Part shown: positions 9,642 through 17,119 of the stretch, piece by piece
Position numbering within the stretch: the first letter of the stretch is position 1
How the letters are laid out: each line of letters starts with the position of its first letter
Source: Pseudonocardia sp. HH130629-09
Lineage (GTDB): Bacteria > Actinomycetota > Actinomycetes > Mycobacteriales > Pseudonocardiaceae
Length of the DNA stretch: 64,000 nucleotides
NCBI RefSeq assembly: GCF_001294645.1
Contig: NZ_CP011868.1
Location: forward strand, 1,674,001 to 1,738,000
Direction: 5' to 3'
Notes under the pieces: model-generated
The model's input: the letters and a program-made list of their open reading frames with translations, nothing else
What the model was told of the DNA's origin: nothing
Databases searched by the model: none
Position numbers and translations under genes: made by a program

Positions 9642-10904
9642 ATGACGACGATGCAGAACCCGGCCGGGGGCACCCCGCAGACGGCGGCCACGGCCGCCCC
9701 CCACGTCCCCGGCGTCCCGGCGCCCACCGTCGCCCCGGTCGTCCGCCGTCCCGAGCCCTACATGCGCCTGCAGTGGAACGACGCCGTGACCGGCGCCGTC
9801 GGCTACCTGGTCGTGCACACCCTGCGGGCGGGGCTCGCCACCGGCGGCACCCGGATGCAGGCCGGCTGTACGTTGTCCGAGGTCGAGGACCTCGCACGCG
9901 GCATGGCCAACAAGACCGCCACCTTCGACCTGCCGATCGGCGGGGCCAAGGGCGGCATCGACTTCGACCCGAAGGACCTGCGCGCCGTCGAGGTGCTGCA
10001 GCGCTTCTGCGAGGCCATGCGCCCCTGGATCGACGCGCACTGGGTGACCGCGGAGGATCTCGGCGTCCCGCAGCACCTGATCGACGAGGTCTTCGAGAAG
10101 CTCGGCCTCGGCCAGAGCTACCACGCCGCGATCAGCCGCGCCGCCGACCCGGCCGCCACCCTGGAGCGGGTCCGCACCGGGCTGAAGGCCGAGGTCGACG
10201 GCGGGTTCGAGCTGGGCGACGTGATCGGCGGCTACGGCGTCGCACACGCCTGTCTGGCCTCCGCGGTGTCCTGGGGCCAGATCCCGGCCGACACCACGGT
10301 CGCGATCCAGGGCGTCGGCACGATGGGTGGTGCGGCCGCCTACTACCTGCACGAGGCGGGGATGAAGGTCACCACGCTGGCCGACGCCGCGGGCACCCTG
10401 CACTGCGCGGACGGGCTCGACGTGCCCGCGCTGCTGGACCTGCGCGACGGCTACGGCGAGATCGACCGCTCCCGGCTGCCCGCCGGCGTCGAGCAGCTCC
10501 CGCGCACCGCGATCCTGTCGGCCGAGGTCGACATCCTGGTGCCGGCCGCGATCTCCTACGCGATCACCCCGGACAACTCCTACGACGTCCGTGCCCGCGT
10601 GATCGTCGAGGCCGCGAACGCCGCGACGACCCCGGAGGCCGAGGCCATGCTCGCCGCGCGCGGGGTGCCGGTGCTGCCGGACTTCGTCGCGAACGCCGGT
10701 GCGGTCGCCTGGGCCTGGTGGCTGCTGCTCGGCGAGGTCGACGACGACCCGCAGAACTCCTTCGACCGGCTGCGCACCGTGATGCACGCCAAGGTCGCGC
10801 AGCTGCTGGCCGCGTGGACCGAGGACGGCGTCACCCCGCGCGAAACCGGGCACCGTTGGGCCGACGACCCGGCGCCGACCACCGGTCCGGTCGTCATCCC
10901 CTGA
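9642..10904 (+). CDS. Glu/Leu/Phe/Val family amino acid dehydrogenase
   Basis: The enzyme reversibly and oxidatively deaminates an L-amino acid, probably glutamate, to the 2-oxo acid with NAD(P). The protein is 420 aa. The dimerisation/active-site domain includes LPIGGAKGGIDFDP, with the substrate-binding lysine at residue 103. The Rossmann domain has VAIQGVGTMGGAAA and a downstream VEAANAATTPEAE block. The first 35 residues are a Pro/Ala-rich extension outside the conserved fold. The start at 9642 follows an AGGAGG-like site (9629-9635). LysR control is inferred. Glutamate versus a branched or aromatic substrate cannot be decided by eye. Confidence 0.9.
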   Translation: MTTMQNPAGGTPQTAATAAPHVPGVPAPTVAPVVRRPEPYMRLQWNDAVTGAVGYLVVHTLRAGLATGGTRMQAGCTLSEVEDLARGMANKTATFDLPIGGAKGGIDFDPKDLRAVEVLQRFCEAMRPWIDAHWVTAEDLGVPQHLIDEVFEKLGLGQSYHAAISRAADPAATLERVRTGLKAEVDGGFELGDVIGGYGVAHACLASAVSWGQIPADTTVAIQGVGTMGGAAAYYLHEAGMKVTTLADAAGTLHCADGLDVPALLDLRDGYGEIDRSRLPAGVEQLPRTAILSAEVDILVPAAISYAITPDNSYDVRARVIVEAANAATTPEAEAMLAARGVPVLPDFVANAGAVAWAWWLLLGEVDDDPQNSFDRLRTVMHAKVAQLLAAWTEDGVTPRETGHRWADDPAPTTGPVVIP

Positions 10905-10916
10905 TCCCACCCCGGC

Positions 10917-10971
10917 GCCCCGGGCCGCCGTGCGACACCCCGACGGTGGGTGCCGCGCGCCGGCCCGGGGC
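10917..10971 (+). terminator. Hairpin after the amino acid dehydrogenase
   Basis: An 11-bp perfect repeat (GCCCCGGGCCG at 10917-10927 with 10961-10971) begins 12 nt after the stop. The 33-nt loop has a CACCCCGAC segment that can instead pair with GTCGGGGTG near 10984. No T-run follows. Confidence 0.45.
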
Positions 10972-11036
10972 ACCGGCACGTGTCGGGGTGGGTAGCTGGG
11001 TGAACCGCGGGGCACGCCGGGCCGGATCCTCGGGGC

Positions 11037-11839
11037 ATGACTCCCGCGACCACACCGCAGCCGGTGCTCGGCACCATGAACTTCGGCACCCGGGTCGACG
11101 AGGCCACCTCGTTCGCGCTGCTCGACCGCTTCGTCGAGCGCGGCGGCGTCTGGCTCGACACCGCCGACGTCTACGCGTTCTGGAACGACCCGGCGGGGAG
11201 CCCGGGGCGAGTGAGCGGGTGCTCGGGGCGTGGCTCGCGGCGCGGCCCGGCGTCCGCGAGCAGGTCCGGATCTCCACCAGGACCGGGGTGCGGGGCGGGC
11301 TCGGAGCCGCCGCGGTCCGCACCGCCGCACGGGGCAGCCTGGACCGGCTCGGCGTCGGGTCGGTCGACCTGTTCTGGGCGCACGTCGAGGACCGCGGCAC
11401 CGACCTCGACGAGACGGACGCCGCGCTCGGTGCCCTGGTCACCGGCGGGCTGGCGACGCGGCTGGGCGCGTCCAACCACGCGCCGTGGCGGGTCGAGCGG
11501 GCCCGTGCGGCCGCCGCGGCGCAGGGCGTCGCCGCGTTCGACGCCGTCCAGTACCGGCACTCCTACGTGCTCCCGCGCCCGGGCGCGGCGCTGCCCGACT
11601 CCGGGCACATGCTGTTCGACGCCGTCGCCGCGGACACCGGCGCCACCCGCAACCAGGTCGTGCTCGCCTGGATCATGACCGGGGGACACGGCCGGACCGG
11701 GCTCGCGGGCGAGCTCGCCGTCGGACCGGCATGGCCGCTGGTCGGGGTCAGCCGGACCGCCCAGCTGGACGAGCCCCTCGACGCCCGGGACCTGCACCTC
11801 ATCGAGGAGCACCGCGCGGTCCTCGACGGCGCGGCGTGA
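11037..11839 (+). pseudogene. Aldo/keto reductase with a single-base frameshift
   Basis: The two halves are in different frames. The first (11037 to about 11195) gives [18 protein letters not shown] and [16 protein letters not shown], containing the catalytic Asp and Tyr. The second gives [20 protein letters not shown] onward to the stop at 11839. One G missing from the G-run at 11195-11198 explains the shift. Restoring it gives about 267 aa, somewhat short for the family. The catalytic Lys position reads ISTRTG (Arg) and the His lies in FWAHVED. It could be a real pseudogene or a sequencing error. Confidence 0.8.
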
Positions 11840-11910
11840 CCGCGACCGGTCAGCTGCGGCGCACCTCCCGGGGCCGCGGCCGCCCCGCCGGGTAGGCGTG
11901 CGGGTACGGG

Positions 11911-12297
11911 TCAGGCGGCGAGGGCGGCGATGCGGGCAGCGAACGCCCCCAGGTCGTCGAGACCCCCGTCCCGGATGCTGCGGGCGAGCAGCTCGTCGTC
12001 GACCTCGGCGTAGAGGTGGACGATGAGGTTGCGCGCGCCGGCGAGGGCGATCATGCGGCCCGCGAGACCGTCGTCGAGCACTCCGACCTCGGCAAGGACC
12101 CGGAAGGCGTCGCCGTAGTCCCGGGGTGTCCGGTGGCCGTCGGCGGCGATGACGTGGTTGGCCAGGTCGATGCAGATCTGCGCGGCCGTCTGCACCAGGT
12201 GACGACGTCGGAACGGGTCGGGTGCGTCCTCGGCGAGCAGGTCGCGGTAGCGCTCCAGCATCACCAGCAACCGACGGACGCGGTCGGTGTCGACCAT
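11911..12297 (-). CDS. hepT: HepT-like HEPN ribonuclease toxin (DUF86)
   Basis: The protein is 128 aa and mostly helical. The RX4HXY signature of HepT, RNLIVHLY, lies near residues 99-106: Arg and His are the RNase residues, and Tyr is the residue that MntA-type partners AMPylate in characterised systems. QICIDLANHVIAADG is another family segment. Its ATG overlaps the TGA of the upstream nucleotidyltransferase (TGATG), giving an antitoxin-first operon with coupled translation. Toxin activity here is inferred from the family. Confidence 0.9.
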   Translation of the reverse strand: MVDTDRVRRLLVMLERYRDLLAEDAPDPFRRRHLVQTAAQICIDLANHVIAADGHRTPRDYGDAFRVLAEVGVLDDGLAGRMIALAGARNLIVHLYAEVDDELLARSIRDGGLDDLGAFAARIAALAA

Positions 12298-12710
12298 CAG
12301 CGCAACCCCTCCCGCGCGACACGGGCGAGGAACGACCGGGTCGTCTCCTCCAGGACGGGGCGGAACTCGATCCAGCGCATCCGGGCGTCCACCTCGAAAC
12401 GGACCCGCGCGACCTCGTCGGCGCTGTAGAGGAGCCGGCCCGACTCGGCGACCCGTCCCCGCAGCTCGAGGCCGGCCCGCGCGAGGTCGACGACGTCGAC
12501 CCCGGTCCCGAGCAGGGCGGCGAGGTCGCCGGCGAGCAGCTCGGTGGCCACGGGGGAGGGGGCGCCGGCGAACAGCACCGCGACGTCGTGGTCGCTGTCC
12601 GGGCGGGCGGTACCGTCGGCACGCGACCCGAACAGGTAGGCCACCGCGACATCGTGCGCGGCGAACACCGGGTCGAGGTCGGGCTCCACGCCGGTCATCG
12701 TGGCACACAC
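12297..12710 (-). CDS. mntA: MntA-type minimal nucleotidyltransferase antitoxin
   Basis: The protein is 137 aa with the nucleotidyltransferase motif GSX10DXD, seen as FGSRADGTARPDSDHD. In characterised HepT/MntA pairs this protein neutralises HepT by adding AMP groups to the toxin tyrosine. The third metal-binding acid is likely in VDVVDLA. Two in-frame starts are possible, at 12710 and at the ATG 12698. The upstream 100 bp should hold the operon promoter. I see no decay in either gene. Confidence 0.88.
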   Translation of the reverse strand: MCATMTGVEPDLDPVFAAHDVAVAYLFGSRADGTARPDSDHDVAVLFAGAPSPVATELLAGDLAALLGTGVDVVDLARAGLELRGRVAESGRLLYSADEVARVRFEVDARMRWIEFRPVLEETTRSFLARVAREGLR

Positions 12711-12829
12711 CCGAGCCCCGACGTGGGCGTCGACCCGGACGGGCCCGGCTCGGCGGCGCGGCGTGAGCGCGGCCGGGGCGCACCGCGGCGGCCGCTCAGC
12801 CCCGGCGACCGCTCAGCCCGGGCGACCGC

Positions 12830-13252
12830 TCAGCCCCGGCGGTCGTCCCGCTCGCGGCCCGCCCCGAACTCCCGGTCGTGCCGCAGCCGGGCGTCGACGT
12901 GCTGCTCGGCGCGGCGCGCCTCCCGGGTCGCCGCGGCCGCCCCCACCGGGTAGCCGGCCTTCATCACCCGGGTCTCGCACGCCTCGACCGTGTAGACCGC
13001 CGAGTAGAAGTAGCCGATCACCGCGCCCGAGGCGATGGTGCCCAGCCGCACCCACGGCGGGCCGGGCACGACCAGGTACAGCATGGCCAGCAGCGGGATC
13101 AGCTGGATCGTGGTGCGGACGAGGTGGCGCAGCACCCAGGTGCGGGTGGTGACGTCGTGGAGCACCCAGCGCCGGTTGCGGGCCGGCAGCCGGGCGCCGA
13201 AGGCGTAGGCCACCCAGCGGAACGGGTTCGGCCGCCGGATCGGGTCGTCCAT
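12830..13252 (-). CDS. DUF5313 family membrane protein
   Basis: The protein is 140 aa. The N-terminal half is conserved in this actinobacterial family (RPNPFRWVAYAFGARLPARNRRWV). Two hydrophobic segments follow (around 45-65 and 70-90) and then a charged, arginine-rich tail. The ATG at 13252 has a good ribosome-binding site (GGAAGGA) seven or eight nt upstream, which excludes the longer reading at 13291. No function is known for the family. Confidence 0.85.
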   Translation of the reverse strand: MDDPIRRPNPFRWVAYAFGARLPARNRRWVLHDVTTRTWVLRHLVRTTIQLIPLLAMLYLVVPGPPWVRLGTIASGAVIGYFYSAVYTVEACETRVMKAGYPVGAAAATREARRAEQHVDARLRHDREFGAGRERDDRRG

Positions 13253-13283
13253 CTGCAGGTTCCTTCCGGGTCGGGCATCCGGG

Positions 13284-13949
13284 TCAGACACCCGGATGCC
13301 GGACGAGCACGGCGATCGGGTCTGTCCAGTGCCGTCCGGCGTTCTGCGGGGCGACGGTCACACCGTCGGCACCCGGCAGCGGCTGTGGCAGCAACCTGCC
13401 CGCCGCCGCGTCGGCGACGAGCTCACGCACCCGCTGCCCGGCCCGATGGTAGAACTCCAGCTGCACCGCCCGGCCGAACAGCCCGAAGCCGAGCCGGAAC
13501 AGCGGGTTCGGGATGTGCGCGGGCCGGGAGAACGCGCGGATGACGAACTCGACGTCGCCGGTCGTGAGGTCCTTGACCACCTCGTAGGTGAGCCGGCCCT
13601 CCTCCAGGTGCCCGTGCAGGGTCTCGTAGGTCCAGCCCCAGACGCGCCGGCCGTCGACGGTCTCGTCGACCAGCCCGGTGACACGGACGCCGAGGTGGAA
13701 GCGCATCGGCCCGAACCGGCCCTCCAGCAGCATGTCGCGGCCCAGCAGCGGGTCGGCCGGGCGGAACACGCCACGCAGCCGGTTCGGGGCGGTGAACTGG
13801 TAGTCGCGCAGCACCGCGCACGCGCGTTCCCAGGGGCCGTCGGGCACCGGGTCACCGGGCGGCTCGGTGCCGACCAGCGCCCGGCCGTGGTCGACGTGCC
13901 AGCGCGGGTCGTGGGAGTCGGTGGGGGTCTCGGCGTCGTCGACGTTCAC
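13284..13949 (-). CDS. DUF1990 family protein
   Basis: About 221 aa. The DUF1990 core is visible as YETLHGHLEEGRLTYEVV followed by VEFVIRAFSRPAHIPNP and the helical end FGRAVQLEFYHRAGQRV. The family has a START/lipocalin-like fold with no assigned reaction. The start is uncertain: a GTG at 13949 is chosen, since the frame upstream has no ATG before conserved residues. The gene lies 56 nt after the small membrane protein gene on the same strand. A second DUF1990 gene diverges from that pair. Confidence 0.78.
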   Translation of the reverse strand: MNVDDAETPTDSHDPRWHVDHGRALVGTEPPGDPVPDGPWERACAVLRDYQFTAPNRLRGVFRPADPLLGRDMLLEGRFGPMRFHLGVRVTGLVDETVDGRRVWGWTYETLHGHLEEGRLTYEVVKDLTTGDVEFVIRAFSRPAHIPNPLFRLGFGLFGRAVQLEFYHRAGQRVRELVADAAAGRLLPQPLPGADGVTVAPQNAGRHWTDPIAVLVRHPGV

Positions 13950-14005
13950 GCCGCGTGCGGCGAGCCCGTCCAGGTCGGCGCGACGGTCCTCGGGGTCGGG
14001 ACGCT

Positions 14006-14236
14006 TCAGGACCGAGCGCCCTTCTCCTCGCGCCGCATCGCGTCGCCGATCAGCCAGAACATCGACGGCCACAGGCCGACGAAAATCGCGCGGCGTTCGG
14101 CGTTGCCGCGCTCGTCCTGGTCCACGGTCTTCGCGCGCAGCCACAGCGCGATGGCGAAGCCCACCGAGCCGAGGGAGAACCACTGGAGCTGGGCACCGTG
14201 CAACCCGGCCCGGTGCAGGACATGTCCGACCGTCAT
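14006..14236 (-). CDS. Small membrane protein, function unknown
   Basis: The protein is 76 aa. It has a hydrophobic stretch LQWFSLGSVGFAIALWL and a second one IFVGLWPSMFWLIGDAM, separated by a charged loop (KTVDQDERGNAERR), and ends with a basic tail. The ATG at 14236 gives a compact protein. It lies between the two DUF1990 genes, is probably cotranscribed with the minus-strand one, and is divergent from the other. I do not recognise the family. Confidence 0.6.
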   Translation of the reverse strand: MTVGHVLHRAGLHGAQLQWFSLGSVGFAIALWLRAKTVDQDERGNAERRAIFVGLWPSMFWLIGDAMRREEKGARS

Positions 14237-14294
14237 GGCGGTCCGTTCCCCGCCGCCGGCGGATGTAATCCCGCACAGGGGGTACCCGTGATCG

Positions 14295-15047
14295 ATGCGG
14301 ACCCCCACGACGGCCTCGACGAGCGGACGGACCACCCCGGTGACGGGTGCCCGGCGGTCCCGCCGGGTGTCGGCGGTGCTCCGCTGGCCGGTGGGTCTGC
14401 TGCTGGTGTCGTGGCGCTACTTCTGGCGCACCACACCGATCCACCGCAGCGACGTCGTGGGGGACCTGGGGGACCTGCCTCCCGCCTCGCCGCAGGGCGC
14501 CGACGCCGACGACGTCCAGCGCCCGTCGGACGGGTACGGCCCCCTGCTGCACCGGCGCTACGGCGTGCGCATCCGTGGGTCCCGGCTGAGCCCCGAGGAG
14601 CTCATGACGCGCCTCGGCGCGGACCCCGACCGCTGGTCACCGGAGTTCGCGGCGTTCGGCCGCACCCGCGGCGAGCCCGGCGGGATGGACGTCGGCGACG
14701 AGTTCCTGATCCGCATGCCCGGCCCGTGGGACGGTCCGGTGCGGGTGGCCGCCGCCGGGCCCACCGGGTTCTCCTTCGTCACCCTGGACGGGCACCTGGA
14801 GGCCGGTCGGATCGACTTCCGCACCCGTCGCGACCCGGACCACCCGGAGATGCTGCGCTTCGACATCGAGTCCTGGGCACGGCCCGGGGACCGGCTCTCG
14901 CACGTGCTCTACAACACGCTGCGCGTGGCCAAGGAGGTGCAGTTCAACATGTGGACGCACGCCTGCATCCGGGCGGCCGCCATCGCCGGCGGCCGGCCGG
15001 ACGGCGGCGTGACGGTGCACACCCGGCGGTTTCCGACCACCGGGTGA
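14295..15047 (+). CDS. DUF1990 domain protein with N-terminal membrane segment
   Basis: Up to 250 aa. An N-terminal basic segment leads into a short hydrophobic stretch (VLRWPVGLLLVSWRYFW), so the protein may be membrane-tethered. The C-terminal half has the DUF1990 pattern (FVTLDGHLEAGRIDF, then LRFDIESWARPGDRL and VAKEVQFNMW). It is divergent from the small membrane protein and the other DUF1990 gene. The ATG at 14295 is one option, and internal GTG codons would shorten the basic N terminus. Confidence 0.75.
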   Translation: MRTPTTASTSGRTTPVTGARRSRRVSAVLRWPVGLLLVSWRYFWRTTPIHRSDVVGDLGDLPPASPQGADADDVQRPSDGYGPLLHRRYGVRIRGSRLSPEELMTRLGADPDRWSPEFAAFGRTRGEPGGMDVGDEFLIRMPGPWDGPVRVAAAGPTGFSFVTLDGHLEAGRIDFRTRRDPDHPEMLRFDIESWARPGDRLSHVLYNTLRVAKEVQFNMWTHACIRAAAIAGGRPDGGVTVHTRRFPTTG

Positions 15048-15071
15048 CGCGGCGGGGCAGACTCGCCGGTC

Positions 15072-15980
15072 ATGAGCACCGACGCTCCCGCCTTCACCGA
15101 GATCTCCTACGACGTCGACGACCGGGTCGCCACGATCACCCTCGACCGTCCGGACCGGCTCAACGCGTTCACCGCGACGATGGCCCGCGAGCTGATCGCC
15201 GCCTACGACCGCGCCGACGCCGACGACACCGTCCGCGCGATCGTGCTCACCGGCCGCGGCCGCGGCTTCTGCGCCGGCGCCGACCTGGGCCGCGGCGGCT
15301 CCTCGTTCGACCCGACCGACCCACAGCGCGCCGCGGACCGCGCGGGCGTCGGCACCATCGGCGGCGTCGTCCGCGACGGCGGCGGCACCGTGACGATGCG
15401 GATGGCGGCGTTGCGCACCCCGGTGATCGCCGCCGTCAACGGGCCCGCGGTCGGCATCGGGGCGACGATGACGCTGCCCGCCGACATCCGCCTCGCCGGC
15501 TCCTCGGCCCGGTTCGGGTTCGTGTTCGCCCGCCGTGGGCTCGTCCCGGAGGCCGCGTCGAGCTGGTTCCTGCCCCGGATCGTCGGGGTCTCCCGGGCGA
15601 TGGAGTGGGCCGCGACGGGCCGGGTGTTCGACGCCGCCGAGGCCCTCGACGGCCGGCTGGTCTCCCGTGTCCTGCCCGACGACGAGCTACTCGGCGCGGC
15701 GTACGCGATCGCGCGCGAGATCGCCGACAACACCTCGGCGGTGTCGGTCGCGCTGACCCGGCAGCTGCTGTGGGGGATGCTCGGCGCGCCCAGCCCGTGG
15801 GACGCCCACCGCGCCGACTCGGCCGCGATCGCGCACCTCGGGCAGGGCCGCGACGTCGCCGAGGGCGTCACGTCGTTCCTGGAGAGGCGCCCGCCCGCCT
15901 TCCCCGACACCGTCTCCGAGGACTACCCCGGCCACGTCCTGCCGCACTGGCCCGCCCCGCCCGCCGACCTGACGGACTGA
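15072..15980 (+). CDS. Enoyl-CoA hydratase/isomerase (crotonase) family protein
   Basis: The protein is 302 aa. The crotonase fold is shown by ATITLDRPDRLNAFT, the first oxyanion-hole block GRGFCAGADLGRG and the second, NGPAVGIGATMTLPADI. The central insert DPQRAADRAGVGTIGGVVRDGG and the LVPEAASSWFLPRIVG block match a common actinobacterial acyl-CoA hydratase group. It acts on a 2-enoyl-CoA, and chain specificity is unknown. It begins 25 nt after the DUF1990 gene and could be in the same transcript. Confidence 0.9.
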   Translation: MSTDAPAFTEISYDVDDRVATITLDRPDRLNAFTATMARELIAAYDRADADDTVRAIVLTGRGRGFCAGADLGRGGSSFDPTDPQRAADRAGVGTIGGVVRDGGGTVTMRMAALRTPVIAAVNGPAVGIGATMTLPADIRLAGSSARFGFVFARRGLVPEAASSWFLPRIVGVSRAMEWAATGRVFDAAEALDGRLVSRVLPDDELLGAAYAIAREIADNTSAVSVALTRQLLWGMLGAPSPWDAHRADSAAIAHLGQGRDVAEGVTSFLERRPPAFPDTVSEDYPGHVLPHWPAPPADLTD

Positions 15981-16011
15981 AATCCGGGTGCGCCGGCGCC
16001 CCCGGCGCCCC

Positions 16012-16172
16012 TACCGTGCCCCCGTGGCCTCGATACGCCTGCGCGTCGCCCGACGGCGGCGCCACACCTGATCCCTGCCGATCTCCTGGCGCCGCCGTCC
16101 GAGCAGCCGGTCCTCGTACCCCTGCCGGGCGGCGCCCCGCCGCGCCCCCGGCTCCCCACCCGGGAGCCTCCA
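16012..16172 (+). promoter_or_regulatory. Candidate erm translational attenuator
   Basis: Four pieces line up. A TACCGT -10-like hexamer lies at 16012-16017. A 15-codon leader frame with an RLR motif occupies 16024-16071. CGGCGGCGCC (16054-16063), inside the leader, is perfectly complementary to GGCGCCGCCG (16088-16097), which can alternatively pair with 16127-16136. A 7-bp stem, GGCTCCC (16150-16156) with GGGAGCC (16162-16168), buries the Shine-Dalgarno GGGAG of the methyltransferase gene. This is the architecture of drug-inducible erm leaders. Folding and induction have not been tested. Confidence 0.6.
16024..16071 (+). CDS. Putative erm leader peptide (15 aa)
   Basis: GTG-initiated short frame reading MASIRLRVARRRRHT followed by TGA. 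The Arg-Leu-Arg triplet at residues 5-7 matches the macrolide-stalling RLR motif known from the ErmD-type leader peptides. The predicted transcription start, about 7 nt after the TACCGT hexamer, falls on the GTG itself, so the message may be leaderless. The methyltransferase gene starts 101 nt after the leader stop. Translation is inferred from position and motif. Confidence 0.5.
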   Translation: MASIRLRVARRRRHT

Positions 16173-16949
16173 GTGCGATCCCCTCTGCCACGTCCGCTCG
16201 GCCGTCACGAGCACGGCCAGAACTTCCTCGTCGACGACGCCGTCCCGGCCGCGATGGCCGCCGTCGTCGCCGGGTACCCGCCCCGGCCGCTGCTGGAGCT
16301 GGGCCCCGGTGACGGCGCGCTGACCGCCGCGCTGCTGCGCCTGCCCGGCAGGCCCCTGACCGCGGTCGAGCTCGACCCGTACCGGGTGGCCCGCCTGCGA
16401 CGACGCTTCGGCGACGCCCTCACCGTCGTCCACGGCGACCTGCTCGACGTCCGCCTGGACCGGCCCGTCGACGTGGTGTCCAACGTCCCGTTCGCCCTGA
16501 CCACCCCACTGCTGCGACGCCTGCTGGCCGCCCCGCGCTGGGCGCACGCGCTGGTGCTGGTGCAGTGGGAGGTCGCCCGCAAGCGGGCCGCGGTCGGCGG
16601 CACCAGCGCCCTCACCGCCCGCTGGTGGCCGTGGTTCACCTTCACCCTGCACGACCGGGTCCCGGCCAGGGCGTTCCGGCCGGTCCCGGCCGTCGACGGC
16701 GGGGTGCTGGAGATCGCCCGCCGGGAGGTGCCGCTGCTCGACGCCCGGCCCCGGGACCACCACCGGATCGTCGACGCGGTGTTCACCGGCCGTGGCCGCG
16801 GGGCGGTCGACGTCGTCGGGCGGCGGTTCGGCCGCGCGCTGGCACGGGACTGGGCGCGCGAGTGCGGGCTCGGGCCGCGGACGCTGCCGCGTGACCTCGA
16901 CGCGGGACACTGGGTCCGGCTGCACGCCCGGGTGGCCGGGCGGAGGTGA
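16173..16949 (+). CDS. erm: Erm-type 23S rRNA (adenine-N6)-methyltransferase
   Basis: The protein is 258 aa. It methylates a 23S rRNA adenine (A2058 equivalent) with S-adenosylmethionine, which blocks macrolide, lincosamide and streptogramin B binding. Visible motifs are GRHEHGQNFL (10-19), the AdoMet loop LELGPGDGAL (41-50), AVELDP and the catalytic block NVPFALTTPLL (104-114). HEHGQNFL distinguishes Erm proteins of actinomycetes from KsgA. The GTG at 16173 follows GGGAG with 6 nt spacing, inside a stem. Resistance is therefore likely intrinsic and possibly inducible. Confidence 0.88.
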   Translation: MRSPLPRPLGRHEHGQNFLVDDAVPAAMAAVVAGYPPRPLLELGPGDGALTAALLRLPGRPLTAVELDPYRVARLRRRFGDALTVVHGDLLDVRLDRPVDVVSNVPFALTTPLLRRLLAAPRWAHALVLVQWEVARKRAAVGGTSALTARWWPWFTFTLHDRVPARAFRPVPAVDGGVLEIARREVPLLDARPRDHHRIVDAVFTGRGRGAVDVVGRRFGRALARDWARECGLGPRTLPRDLDAGHWVRLHARVAGRR

Positions 16950-17119
16950 CCCCGGTCCCGCTCCGTTGCGCCGGGCGGGGGCGGTCTGCTCGGGTGGGCG
17001 ACGTGGAGCACTCGGAGCTGACCCGGCGGCGGTGGCTGGACCACGGCCGCCTGTCGTCGCACGCCTGTCGCTGACCCGCCCCCGACGCCCCCGCTCCGCC
17101 TCACACCGGCAGGTCACCC

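Noticed and set aside
8484-11330. A very long minus-strand open frame running through the amino acid dehydrogenase and aldo/keto reductase regions into the LysR gene
   Set aside because: Only the last 316 codons match a real family. The rest is antisense to well-supported plus-strand genes and reads as low-complexity Arg/Gly/Ala/Pro sequence, a usual effect of high GC.
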